From positions 186,001 through 250,000 of the forward strand of contig NZ_JQMW01000009.1 in the NCBI RefSeq assembly GCF_000744935.1: a stretch of 64,000 nucleotides of DNA, read 5' to 3'. Source of the DNA: Clostridium sp. KNHs214 (lineage in GTDB: Bacteria > Bacillota > Clostridia > Clostridiales > Clostridiaceae). The notes under the pieces were generated by a model. The model was not told the origin of the DNA, made no database searches, and saw nothing but the letters and a program-made list of their open reading frames with translations. The position numbers were made by a program, and so were the translations under genes. Shown in pieces: positions 46,308 through 55,699 of the stretch. Each line of letters starts with the position of its first letter. Position 1 is the first letter of the stretch.

Positions 46308-46430
46308 GCCTAACACCATATGCCCGTTTGTGCTGGTAGGCTCAATTCTTTGAGGTAAACCAGCACACATATCTTCAATACGGCTGGCTGCCGCCTAGTT
46401 CAGACACGTCGGGCATAAAAAACGTTATTT
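46308..46430. ncRNA. GC-richer multi-stem element
   Basis: ATGCCCG (46320-46326) pairs with CGGGCAT (46410-46416) and encloses two hairpins, TGTGCTGGT/ACCAGCACA and CGGC/GCCG. That gives a three-way-junction fold in a region much richer in GC than its surroundings. It is preceded by GCCTAAC and followed by AACGTTATTTG. It may be a transferred structured RNA, or a cassette-like recombination site; no known class was recognised. The flanks 46189-46307 and 46431-46703 hold no recognisable gene. Confidence 0.4.
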
Positions 46431-46703
46431 GAAATTTTAAGTTTACGCATCTAAAGGTTTTGGAGTTTTTATATACAAATATAAGTCACAAGTGAAGAAT
46501 ATTACGCACCTTATTTCTCCAAATTGTTACTTCACAATTTTCTTATGTATTACTTTAACAATTTAAATCTTTATTTGGACATTTAGCAGAAACCGTTGAT
46601 AGGGATAAAATTTAAATGATTTCTACTTTATTTGAGAAGGCGATAGGTAAAAAATACATATATGGTAAATGAAAGAGAATTTCAATAATAAGGGGGAATA
46701 AAA

Positions 46704-47662
46704 ATGAAGGTTTTAGTTATGGGTGGAACTCAGTTTGTAAGTAGCTCAGTGGCAAAATATTTAATTGGCAGGGGATATACGGTAGATATATTTACAAGAG
46801 GTGTTAAGCCTATTGAATATGATGGGGTTAGGAGACACTTACAAGGGGATAGAAGGTCCATTAAAGATTTAAAAGCAAATATTTCAATGGAAAAATATGA
46901 TTATGTTTTTGATATATCTGCATATGCAAAAGAAGATGTGGAGAATTTAACTAAGGTTTTAAATAGAGAAAACTTAAAAAGATATATATTCTGCAGTTCA
47001 GGATCTGTGTATATACCTTCCAATGAAGTAGTTACAGAAGAATTTACTCGAGGTGAAAATGTAAACTGGGGAAAGTATGGATTGAATAAAAAGAAGGCTG
47101 AAGACTATTTATTTAATCTATATGAAGCTGAAGGGTTTCCCGTAACTATATTCAGACCTACTTATATATATGGAGATGGAAATAATTTATACAGGGAGAT
47201 TTATTTATTTGATAGGATAAGTAGGGGACTAGATATTCCAATACCTGATGGTAATAAGAAAACTCAATTTATATATATTGATGATTTAGTTAAGATATTT
47301 GAAAGTGCCGTACATGTAGGCGAGGCTATAGGAAAAGCATATAATGTAACATATCCTGAATTTGTAACATGGCAGCAATTAGTTGAAACCGCCATGAAAG
47401 TGGTGGATAAAAAAGTAAATATAATAAAAGTGGACGATAAAAAATTAGACATATTAGATATAAATGTAAGAGAATTTTTTCCTTTCAGAAATGTAACGTA
47501 TTTATTAGATACAGAAAAATTACAAAATCTGGAATATACGTACCAAAAGTTAATCTATTTGAAGGCATGAAAAAAACATATAAGTGGTATTGTGATTCTA
47601 AACCGCAAGTAAAAGATGATAGAATGAATAAAATGGATTTAGTATTGGAATGCACAATATAA
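46704..47662 (+). pseudogene. NAD-dependent epimerase/dehydratase (SDR), frameshifted near the 3' end
   Basis: An extended SDR protein with the N-terminal Rossmann motif VMGGTQFVSSSVAKYL, FDISAYA, a YGLNKKKAE catalytic YxxxK and IFRPTYIYG. The frame breaks near 47530: the first frame ends at 47570, while the next continues YVPKVNLFEGMKKTYKWYCD to a stop at 47662. Insertion of one base restores about 319 aa. Such SDRs in Clostridia epimerise or dehydrate nucleotide sugars or related substrates; this one is not specified. GGGGGAAT precedes the ATG. It could be a real loss or a read error. Confidence 0.8.
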
Positions 47663-47702
47663 AATAATATATCGACACAATTTTTAAAATGGGGTGATTT
47701 CA

Positions 47703-48356
47703 ATGGCAACTTGGATTGCGCATCTAAGAGTAGCAGAAAATATTTTGAAAAAAGGATATAATTTTGAACAAAAGGCTTTCATAGTAGGAAATATTGGGCC
47801 TGATTGCGGAATGCCTAATGAAGATTGGAGTAATTTCAATCCACCAAAGAAAATTACACATTGGTTAGGCGAAGACAAGAAAATAAATGCCCAAGGTTTT
47901 TATGATAAATATTTAAATAGCAAAGAAAAGGAAAAAGACAATGAAGCATTTTCTTTTAAAATGGGATATTATGTGCATTTGTTAACTGACATTGAGTGGT
48001 CAAAATTATTTAAGGAAAAGAGAAAAGAGCCTTTATATAGAGAAGGTTTAGAAAAGGATAAAAATTTTATTTGGGTTATAAAAAAGGATTGGTATGGATT
48101 GGATTATATATATTTAGAAAAGCATCCAGAGTTTATATTTAATACAGTTTTTAAAAATGTACATAAAGTACCTGATTACTTAGATTATTTTCCAAAGGGA
48201 GCTTTTGAAAAACAAGTAAAATATATAACTGAGTTTTATTTAGGTGAGAATGAGGAGAATAAAGATAACTTTATTTATTTAACAGAAGATGAAATGGATA
48301 AATTTGTTGATGATACAACAATAATAATAGACAATTTACTAAGGAAGGAAGTATAA
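47703..48356 (+). CDS. Zinc-dependent phospholipase C-like family protein
   Basis: A 217-aa protein beginning MATWIAHLRVAENIL with later GNIGPDCGMPNEDW, THWLGEDK and KMGYYVHLLTDIEWSKLF. These histidine/aspartate blocks match the zinc-dependent phospholipase C (PF00882) family, which in Firmicutes includes many cytoplasmic members of unknown substrate. It has no signal peptide. GGGGTG precedes the ATG at 47703; the frame also extends 9 nt upstream to a GTG. Confidence 0.75.
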   Translation: MATWIAHLRVAENILKKGYNFEQKAFIVGNIGPDCGMPNEDWSNFNPPKKITHWLGEDKKINAQGFYDKYLNSKEKEKDNEAFSFKMGYYVHLLTDIEWSKLFKEKRKEPLYREGLEKDKNFIWVIKKDWYGLDYIYLEKHPEFIFNTVFKNVHKVPDYLDYFPKGAFEKQVKYITEFYLGENEENKDNFIYLTEDEMDKFVDDTTIIIDNLLRKEV

Positions 48357-48357
48357 A

Positions 48358-48819
48358 ATGGAAAATGCTGAGCTTACCAATATGTGTATGATAGAGGATA
48401 GTAAAAATGAAAAGGTGCTAGTGCAAAATCGTAAGAAAGGAAGTTGGACAGGCATTGCTTTTCCAGGAGGCCACATTGAAAAAGGTGAATCCATAGTTGA
48501 GTCTGTAATAAGAGAGATAAAGGAAGAAACTAATTTAGATATTGATAATATTAAATTATGTGGAATAAAAGATTGGTACGAAAAGGATAAAAATAAAAGA
48601 TATATAGTTTTATTATTTAAGACACAAACTTTTTCTGGGAAGCTTTTAGAAAATGGAGAAGAAGGAGATGTGTATTGGGTAGATAAAAAATCTGTTTATA
48701 CATTAAAATTGGCAGATGGATTCGATAAAATGTTAGATGTTATGCTAAGTGAAACATTAAATGAATATTTCGTAAGTGAAACTTTTGAACAAGATGGGTG
48801 GAAACATGAGTTAATGTAG
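48358..48819 (+). CDS. Nudix hydrolase (8-oxo-dGTP diphosphatase-like)
   Basis: A 153-aa protein with the Nudix box GHIEKGESIVESVIREIKEE and upstream WTGIAFPGG, matching MutT/YtkD-like 8-oxo-dGTP diphosphatases. The start lies one base after the stop of the phospholipase-like gene; AAGGAAG provides the ribosome-binding site, so both are probably translated from one mRNA. Confidence 0.87.
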   Translation: MENAELTNMCMIEDSKNEKVLVQNRKKGSWTGIAFPGGHIEKGESIVESVIREIKEETNLDIDNIKLCGIKDWYEKDKNKRYIVLLFKTQTFSGKLLENGEEGDVYWVDKKSVYTLKLADGFDKMLDVMLSETLNEYFVSETFEQDGWKHELM

Positions 48820-48896
48820 GAAAAAGATGATAAATACATTGTGGAAATATAGGTGTAAATTTAGAAAAGTGTAAAATAGAAAGGAATGCAGAAGGA

Positions 48897-49397
48897 ATGG
48901 TAGAAACATTTGCAAAGCCTGCGGCTGGTGCAATAATAGAGAAAGTGGAGGAAGACATTGATTATATTTTAATTCAAGAAAGATGTAAAGAAAATGGTGG
49001 AGAAGAAAATGGCCTTATAGAAATTCCAGCAGGAAAGATAAGAGAATATGAAAATATTTTTGACGGTTTGCGCAGAGAAATTTGGGAAGAGACAGGATTA
49101 GAATTAATAGAGATACAAGAGGAAAAAGATGCTGTTATATCTAATTGTAATGGATATAAAGTTATAAGTTTTAATCCATTTTATTCTTCACAAAACTTAA
49201 GTGGGGGCTATTCTATTATGTTGCAGACGTTTATTTGCAAGGCAAGAGGAGAGCTTCTAAAGAAATCTGAGGAATCAGTTAATATAAGATGGATAAAAGT
49301 TAAAGATTTAAAAAAAATATTGGAAGAAGATGAAAATACATTTTATCCTATGCATATTAATGCTTTAAAGAAATATCTTAAAGAAAAACTAATATAA
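48897..49397 (+). CDS. Nudix hydrolase (ADP-ribose pyrophosphatase-like)
   Basis: A 166-aa Nudix protein with IEIPAGKIREYENIFDGLR followed by REIWEETGLEL, like ADP-ribose or GDP-mannose pyrophosphatases. The first box glycine and acidic residues are intact. The ATG is preceded by AAAGGAATGCAGAAGGA. It is the third Nudix gene of this region and the second in a row. Confidence 0.83.
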   Translation: MVETFAKPAAGAIIEKVEEDIDYILIQERCKENGGEENGLIEIPAGKIREYENIFDGLRREIWEETGLELIEIQEEKDAVISNCNGYKVISFNPFYSSQNLSGGYSIMLQTFICKARGELLKKSEESVNIRWIKVKDLKKILEEDENTFYPMHINALKKYLKEKLI

Positions 49398-49457
49398 ATA
49401 ATTTAGTATTTAAATTTAATATAAGTTTAGGATAATAAATTAAAGGGGCTGTTAATT

Positions 49458-50189
49458 ATGAAAGTTGCTTTGGTAGTAAATAGAATAGAGAATTGTATGG
49501 AAAAAAATTTAAAAAATATAGTCTTCTATATAAATAAAGCCGCTGATGAAAAGACTGATTTAGTTCTTTTTTCAGAAACTGCTTTAACGGGGCTTATAAA
49601 TGAGGACAAACCTCAATATGATATAAAGCTAGGTGTAGCAATACCTGGTGATGTAACAGATATAATTTGCAAAGCAGCTGAAAAAAGAAACATAAATGTA
49701 GCTATAGGATTGTTTGAAAGAGAAGAAAATTTTTTATATGATTCTGCTATTTTTGTTAATAGAAGTGGTGAAATAGCTTTGAAATATAGAAGAATAAGCA
49801 AGGGATGGCATGAGCCTAAAATTAAAGGTGAAATTTATAGAGAGGGCGATAAAATAAAAACGTATAAATCTGATATAGGAAATGTAGGATTTTTAATATG
49901 CGGAGATTTATTTGATGATGATTTAGTAGATAAAGCCAAGTTATTAAATATTGATTATTTACTATTTCCATTTGCTCGTTCTTTTTATGATGGTTCTATA
50001 GAGCAAAGTAGATGGAATGAAGAATTAAAATATTATATAGAAAGAGTAAAAAGGACAAACACCATTACCTTAGGAACTAATTATTTAGATAAAGAATATT
50101 TTGGAGGGGCATTCATTATATTAGGAACGGGAGAAGTTATTTCCACTTTAGAAGTGGGAACAGAAGGAATGTTAATAAGAGAATTTTAA
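49458..50189 (+). CDS. Carbon-nitrogen hydrolase (nitrilase superfamily)
   Basis: A 243-aa amidase-type protein with the catalytic triad Glu in LFSETALTG, Lys in KYRRISKGW and Cys in FLICGDLFDDD. Members hydrolyse amides such as omega-amides or N-carbamoyl compounds; the specificity is not evident. AAAGGGG precedes the ATG. The strong terminator at 50333 probably serves this gene. Confidence 0.85.
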   Translation: MKVALVVNRIENCMEKNLKNIVFYINKAADEKTDLVLFSETALTGLINEDKPQYDIKLGVAIPGDVTDIICKAAEKRNINVAIGLFEREENFLYDSAIFVNRSGEIALKYRRISKGWHEPKIKGEIYREGDKIKTYKSDIGNVGFLICGDLFDDDLVDKAKLLNIDYLLFPFARSFYDGSIEQSRWNEELKYYIERVKRTNTITLGTNYLDKEYFGGAFIILGTGEVISTLEVGTEGMLIREF

Positions 50190-50332
50190 AATGAAGCTAT
50201 ACGGAAAAATGAGATAGCAATGAAACAATGTGGTAAAAACAATTGAATATATAGGAGAAACTCGGTATTAAAAAGTTAAGTTTAAAGTAATAAACGATAA
50301 AATAGAAAATTTTAAGAATAAAATTTTTATAA

Positions 50333-50370
50333 GAAACCGCTGCGGTATAAAACGCAGCGGTTTTTTATAT
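50333..50370 (+). terminator. Strong rho-independent terminator
   Basis: AAACCGCTGCG and CGCAGCGGTTT form a GC-rich 11-bp stem followed by TTTTT. Confidence 0.9.
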
Positions 50371-50769
50371 TGTCTATAAATGAAACAAAATGATGTAGAA
50401 TATGAATATCAATTGAATTTTAGTATACTTGCAATAAATTTTAATTCGACCTAATAGTAAATTATTTTTATTAAATGTTAAAAAATATAATATTAACATG
50501 TTAAAGATTAATAGTTTTTTAAAAAGCATCACAAAAATATCATATATATGGAATAAGGCTATTTTTAAAATGTATATTACAATAATCGCTGTAAAAAAAT
50601 AAACAAACATACATATTTATATAAGAATAAGAAATAAATTATTCAATAGCGCCTATAAATGAATGGATTATTGCAAATTTATTGGTAGTAGTATAGGATT
50701 GAATGGAAGGTATTTATAATATTGTAATATAAAATTTTTAAGTTGTAGTAGCATTATGGAGGTTGATAT
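50371..50769. other. AT-rich gap before the Lux-like operon
   Basis: No gene is supported. The promoter of the operon should lie here but no confident -35/-10 pair was found. TGGAGG sits 8 nt before the ATG at 50770. Confidence 0.4.
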
Positions 50770-51819
50770 ATGCTTAAAAATTATATGAGTTTTCATAAAA
50801 ATAATATAAATAAAGAATTTAAGGTGAAAAAAATGGAAGAGAAAGAGGCTAAGGAGGTAGTAGAGTGCGCTTACAAGGCTTACGGAGGATCGTATATTCA
50901 TAAATATATATATTCTTCAGAAGAACTTATTAAATTAAATGCCTTTGGAGGGATAATTTCATATGTAGCTGTTGACAAAGATGGGCAGGTAGTTGGACAT
51001 ATTGCCTTAGAGAAAGAAGAAAAATTATCTATATATGAATTGTCTTGTGCATTCATACATCCTTTTTATAGGGGGAGAGGTTATCTTAAAGGTTTAACTG
51101 AGGAGGTAATAAGAATATGCCAGCATGAAGGGATTAAAGGGGTGTTTGTAAGGTCTGTTACAAGTCATAATTATTCTCAAAAATCAGCTAGTAAAAATGG
51201 ATTTATAGAATGTGCATTACTTTTATCTAGAATTAAATCGTTAAATTTTAAAGGTATATGTAATGAAATAAATAAAAGAGAAAATTTATTATTAGGTTAT
51301 AGATATTTAAAAAAACCTTTGAGAAGAAAGAGTTTCTATAAAATTATAAAGCATATGGATATTATTAAAGAAATTTATAACAATATGGGAATTAAAGTTG
51401 AATTTAAAGATTCGGATAATTTAAATGTAAGTGATTTATCAGAAAGTAAAATTAGGGTTATATCTAAAGACAAGATAGAAGCTGTAGTATTTGTGGACAA
51501 GTTTGGGAATGAAATATTAAGTGAAGCTTCCAGGATAATTAATAAATTAAAGGCTCAGGGGAAAAAGGTTATAATTTTAAGAATTAAGTTAAATGACAAA
51601 TTTACTCCTTGGTTTTGTGAATATATGGAGACAAAGGGGTTTATTTTTGCAGGAATCATGCCCTCATACAATAAAGATGATGAGTTGATACTTCAATATG
51701 TTCAAGATAAAGTTGATTTTGAAAATATAACCATGAGCTCTAAAATGGCACAAAGGTTATTAAATTATGTTAGAAATTGTTATATTGATAATTTAGAGAA
51801 TGGGAGAATGAGTGTATGA
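50770..51819 (+). CDS. GNAT domain protein of a LuxE/LuxC operon
   Basis: A 349-aa protein. The N-terminal half is a GNAT acyltransferase domain (FIHPFYRGRGYLKGLTEEVIRIC acetyl-CoA loop; YSQKSASKNGFIEC). The C-terminal 170 residues have no recognised domain, with a segment FVDKFGNEILSEASRI that resembles a second degenerate GNAT or carrier fold. Its stop overlaps the LuxE-like start (ATGA). Such GNAT proteins accompany LuxE/LuxC-like genes in some Clostridia; acyl transfer onto the pathway substrate is an inference. Confidence 0.75.
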   Translation: MLKNYMSFHKNNINKEFKVKKMEEKEAKEVVECAYKAYGGSYIHKYIYSSEELIKLNAFGGIISYVAVDKDGQVVGHIALEKEEKLSIYELSCAFIHPFYRGRGYLKGLTEEVIRICQHEGIKGVFVRSVTSHNYSQKSASKNGFIECALLLSRIKSLNFKGICNEINKRENLLLGYRYLKKPLRRKSFYKIIKHMDIIKEIYNNMGIKVEFKDSDNLNVSDLSESKIRVISKDKIEAVVFVDKFGNEILSEASRIINKLKAQGKKVIILRIKLNDKFTPWFCEYMETKGFIFAGIMPSYNKDDELILQYVQDKVDFENITMSSKMAQRLLNYVRNCYIDNLENGRMSV

Positions 51820-52940
51820 AATTTTCGTATATTGATGAGTTATGCGCAAAAAAAGATGCGTTTAATTTTTCTAAAGAAACAGAAGAATTATTTTTAAATA
51901 GTATGATTGAAAATTATAAATTTCAATTAAAAAATCAGCCATATATAAGGTACTTAGCAGAAAAGAATAAATTTGATATAAGGGATATAAAGCATCTAGA
52001 GGAAGTATATAAAATACCTTTTCTTTTTGTGGAAACTATGAAGCTTAATAGTTTCTGTAATTTTAGAGAAGAAGATTTAGCTATGATATTGACAAGTTCA
52101 GGAACCAATGGACAAAAGACTCAAGCCTTTTTTGATAAAGGATCTCTTAGAAGACTTGAAGAATTGGCACTTAATGCTTTTGATTCTATAGGGTTTAGAA
52201 GTAAAACTCCAGTGCACTATTTCTTGTTTTCTTATGATATAAAGAATGCCAAGAATATAGGTACAAGCTGGAGTGATGAACAAATATTACAGTTAGCACC
52301 TGCAATTTCTATAAACTGGATGATTGAATGGGATGAAAATAAGGAGAATTTTTTCTTTGATAGTGAAAAATGGGCTAAAAAATTTGTTCAGCTAAGTAAA
52401 GAAGCACCAGTACGTTTATTAGGTTTTCCAGCATTTATGTATAAAATGGTAGAAGATATAAGAAGAATGTATGGGAACATTCAAGTTAAAAAAGAATCTT
52501 TTGTTATAGCTGGAGGTGGATGGAAGGACCATCTTGGTAAAAGTATGGAGTTAAAAAGTTTTTTACATTATATGAGAGAAAATATAGGATTAGAGCCTAA
52601 TAATATAAGAGATACATATGGTATGGCAGAACATGGAGTGCCATATTGTTCGTGCCCTGAAGGACATTTGCATGTACCAATATATAGTAAAGTTTTAGTA
52701 AGAGATCCTATAACCTTAGAAAAAAAGAATTATGGAGAAGAGGGATTACTGCAGCTTTTAACGCCGTATAATATTGCTGAGGCTAATATGTCTTTGTTAT
52801 CCACAGATATTGCAATATTGGGTAAAAATTGTAAATGTGGTATAAAAGGAGATTATATAAAAAAAGTAAGACGTGGAGGCATAAAAAAACATAAGGGATG
52901 TGCTATTAAAGCACAAGATATTTTAAGTAAGAGTAAATAG
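51816..52940 (+). CDS. LuxE-like acyl-protein synthetase
   Basis: A 374-aa protein of the LuxE/PaaK adenylating family with the nucleotide motif LTSSGTNGQ (92-100), SFVIAGGGWKDH, and RDTYGMAEHGVPYCSCPEGHLHVP. In luminous bacteria LuxE activates a fatty acid as acyl-AMP and passes it through a C-terminal Cys to LuxC. Here a Cys lies at about 362 (HKGCAIKA), close to the equivalent position, so acyl-enzyme chemistry is plausible. It is translationally coupled to the GNAT gene and lies 14 bp before the LuxC fusion. Confidence 0.85.
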   Translation: MKFSYIDELCAKKDAFNFSKETEELFLNSMIENYKFQLKNQPYIRYLAEKNKFDIRDIKHLEEVYKIPFLFVETMKLNSFCNFREEDLAMILTSSGTNGQKTQAFFDKGSLRRLEELALNAFDSIGFRSKTPVHYFLFSYDIKNAKNIGTSWSDEQILQLAPAISINWMIEWDENKENFFFDSEKWAKKFVQLSKEAPVRLLGFPAFMYKMVEDIRRMYGNIQVKKESFVIAGGGWKDHLGKSMELKSFLHYMRENIGLEPNNIRDTYGMAEHGVPYCSCPEGHLHVPIYSKVLVRDPITLEKKNYGEEGLLQLLTPYNIAEANMSLLSTDIAILGKNCKCGIKGDYIKKVRRGGIKKHKGCAIKAQDILSKSK

Positions 52941-52954
52941 GGAGTGTTGGGAAT

Positions 52955-55597
52955 ATGAAATTAAGTGAATTTAAACATATATTATTCGGGGAAAAATTAA
53001 ATTTGGAAGGTGAATTATCTGAAGAATTAGCTAATAAATATTTTTCTGAAAATATGCTTAGTAGAAGGTCTCAGAAATTTAGAGAAGTACCCATAGATAA
53101 AATACTACAAGTATTAGAGGATACTGCAAATAAACTTACTGATAAAAATGGTTTTTATTATAAGAAATTGATTGACAAAATGCCAGACATAACTAATTAT
53201 TCTGCTCAAATGGTTAAAAAAGCAGTGGAACTTATACCAGATATGTTAAGTATAGATGCTTTGAAAAAAAGACTTAGATGTATTGGTGATTATCATGGTT
53301 TAGATTATTTTATAAATGACACATGCTCTAATACTAATAGAGTAGTTCCCATAGGATCTGTGCTTCATGTAGCTGCAGGAAATATTTTTTTGGGGTCTGT
53401 AGACTCTTTAGTAGTTGGAATAATTACTAAAAATGTGAATGTATTAAAAGTTTCTAGTGAAGATTTTTTATTTCCTGTATTATTTTATGAAGCATTAATG
53501 GAAGCAGATGAGGATAGAGTAGTAGTACCATATATTGCTGTAACTTATTGGAGGAGTAATAATCATAATATAGAAAGAATAGTTAAGAGTAAATTTGATG
53601 CTATATTGCTTTTCGGGGGAGAGGGGGCTGTTTTAAATTACAAAAATGGACTTTCTGCTAAAACAGAGATTTACTCATTTGGTCCAAAGATAAGCTTTGG
53701 ACTTGTATGTAAGGATTTAGATGATGATAAACTTATGAATGCAGCAAAGGGATTTGCAAAGGATATAGTATACTGGGAACAAAGGGCTTGTACAAGCTGT
53801 CAAAATATATTTATAGAAAGTTGTAATAAAGATGAAAAGTTTGTTGATTATTTGGCAGAGAGTTTGGAAAACTTAGCTAGAGAGTTTCCGCAGAATAAAT
53901 TAACATTGGATGCTGCTGTGGAAATAAGAAAAGAGAGAGAAATAGCAAAATGGAATGAATTTAATAATAATTGTAGAGTCATAGAGGGGAAAAAAGCTGA
54001 CCACACTATAATAGTTAAGAAAAGCAATGATTTTATAAATTCACCCTTAAATAGAACTGTATATGTAAATATAGTTGATGATTATCAAGATATATTTAAA
54101 GGAAATTTAAAAGAGCTAAAATATTATATGTCTACTTTAGGGGTAATATCTAAGGAAAAACTACAGGATATTGTAGAGGAGTTTATGAAATATGGAGTAA
54201 TGAGATTTTGTAAACCTGGATGTATGAATGAAGCTAATGATGAATACCAGTCACATGATGGAAAATATTTAGCTAATTTGCTTGTAAAATATATAAATAA
54301 GGAAGAATTAGAGAATAATAATTTTGGACTGGAATTTATAGAGAAAAATAAAAAGGAAGAAATCTTGCTTTCTAAGTTAAATGTTTTATTAAAAGAAGCT
54401 ATTAAGGCACCTTTTTATAGAAAATTTTACAAGAATATTAAACTTCCTTTAAAAAGTTTAGATGAGTTTAGAAAAGTTCCAATTCTTGAAAAAAAGTATA
54501 TGTTTAATAATAGTATAGACAAAAGTAATGATATGTTAACGAGAGATATGAAGCAATGCTATGTATTTTCGGCTGGTGGAACTACGGGTAAAATGAAGTA
54601 TGTATTATATTCCAATAAGGAATTTGAAAACTCTCAAAAAGCTTTTGGAAAAGGATTTAAGGCTGTTGGTATTAATGAAAAGGATTTTGTTGCTAATTAT
54701 ATGAAAGCAGGTGCACTTTGGACAGCATTTTCAGCAGTTAACAAGGGGCTAGAAGAAGTGGGATGTAAAATATTATCTCTTACGGCTAATCAGTCAGAGA
54801 AGGACACTATAGAATATTTAAAAATATTTAAACCAAATGTAATTATAGGACTTCCAGGAAATATTATATTATTAGCAAGAGAAATAGAGAAATTAAATGA
54901 AAATATAAAAATAGAAAAAGTTTATTATGCAGGGGAGCACATGTCTGAAAAATCCCAAGAATATGTAAAAAAGATTTTAGGAGCAAAGGTTACAGCTTCT
55001 TTTGGTTATGCCGCAGTAGAAATAGGACCTATTGGTTTTCAATGTGAATGTTGTAAAGGAACTGACCATCATGTGATGGATGAATGGTGTTATTTAGAAA
55101 GTGATGAAAATGGAGAGGCAATAGTAACTGCATTAAATAAAACTCTTCATCCAATAATAAGATATAGAATAGGTGATAAGATACAGTGGATTCAAGAGAA
55201 ATGTAGTTGTGGCAGAACATCTAAAAAATTTAAGCTTTTATCAAGAACGGATGATGTTGTAAGATTTAATGTATCAGATATATATTTAAATGATGTTTAC
55301 AGTGTTTTAAAAAATGTAAAAGAAACTTCATCATTTTTTCAAATAGTGGTTGAAAATGTAGAGAATATGAGAGATGTTACATTTAAAATAGAAGCCCAAA
55401 ATGAAAGAATACCTGTCTATGATGATAGTTTAACAAAGAAAATTCAATATTTATTAAAAACTAATATTAAAAGTATAGGAAAAGATTATAGAGAAAATTT
55501 AATTAATAATGTTTATGTTCAATTACTGCCACCTTGCACAATAGAACGGGTTGGTCGCACTGGGAAAATAAGAAGAATTGTCGACAAGAGAATTTAA
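52955..55597 (+). CDS. LuxC-like acyl-CoA reductase fused to a PaaK-like adenylating domain
   Basis: An 880-aa bifunctional protein. Residues about 1-450 are an acyl-CoA reductase (LuxC) domain of the aldehyde dehydrogenase fold, with VPIGSVLHVAAGNIF and the nucleophile region WEQRACTSCQN (Cys279). Residues about 470-880 are a PaaK/AMP-ligase domain with FSAGGTTGK (538-546), FGYAAVEIGPIGFQCECCKG, RYRIGD (736-741) and CSCGR (750-754). The protein could activate a carboxylate and reduce it to an aldehyde with NAD(P)H. No luciferase genes are nearby. GGGAGTG precedes the ATG. The substrate and product are unknown. Confidence 0.87.
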   Translation: MKLSEFKHILFGEKLNLEGELSEELANKYFSENMLSRRSQKFREVPIDKILQVLEDTANKLTDKNGFYYKKLIDKMPDITNYSAQMVKKAVELIPDMLSIDALKKRLRCIGDYHGLDYFINDTCSNTNRVVPIGSVLHVAAGNIFLGSVDSLVVGIITKNVNVLKVSSEDFLFPVLFYEALMEADEDRVVVPYIAVTYWRSNNHNIERIVKSKFDAILLFGGEGAVLNYKNGLSAKTEIYSFGPKISFGLVCKDLDDDKLMNAAKGFAKDIVYWEQRACTSCQNIFIESCNKDEKFVDYLAESLENLAREFPQNKLTLDAAVEIRKEREIAKWNEFNNNCRVIEGKKADHTIIVKKSNDFINSPLNRTVYVNIVDDYQDIFKGNLKELKYYMSTLGVISKEKLQDIVEEFMKYGVMRFCKPGCMNEANDEYQSHDGKYLANLLVKYINKEELENNNFGLEFIEKNKKEEILLSKLNVLLKEAIKAPFYRKFYKNIKLPLKSLDEFRKVPILEKKYMFNNSIDKSNDMLTRDMKQCYVFSAGGTTGKMKYVLYSNKEFENSQKAFGKGFKAVGINEKDFVANYMKAGALWTAFSAVNKGLEEVGCKILSLTANQSEKDTIEYLKIFKPNVIIGLPGNIILLAREIEKLNENIKIEKVYYAGEHMSEKSQEYVKKILGAKVTASFGYAAVEIGPIGFQCECCKGTDHHVMDEWCYLESDENGEAIVTALNKTLHPIIRYRIGDKIQWIQEKCSCGRTSKKFKLLSRTDDVVRFNVSDIYLNDVYSVLKNVKETSSFFQIVVENVENMRDVTFKIEAQNERIPVYDDSLTKKIQYLLKTNIKSIGKDYRENLINNVYVQLLPPCTIERVGRTGKIRRIVDKRI

Positions 55598-55610
55598 GCA
55601 TATAAGTATT

Positions 55611-55686
55611 TAAATTTATTGTTCCGGGCTCTTATGCAAGTTATGGAGGAAAAATTTCATAATTCCATCACATGTGGGTTAATCAT
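55611..55686 (+). repeat. MITE M1 end fragment F
   Basis: About 76 bp match the M1 right arm (TTTATTGTTCCGGGCTCTTA to GTGGGTTAATCAT) with a 10-bp internal deletion. It starts just after the LuxC-PaaK stop, so the operon may end at a former MITE. Confidence 0.75.
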
Positions 55687-55699
55687 AACAATATGATTT

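Noticed and set aside
46308-46430. A complete integron attC site and gene cassette around the cysteine-rich gene
   Set aside because: Only one core matches (GCCTAAC); GTTATTT does not fit GTTRRRY, and no integrase or second site was seen. Kept as a structured element of unknown class.
50770-55597. Bioluminescence operon
   Set aside because: LuxC- and LuxE-like proteins are present, but there is no luciferase (LuxA/LuxB), LuxD or flavin reductase within the window.
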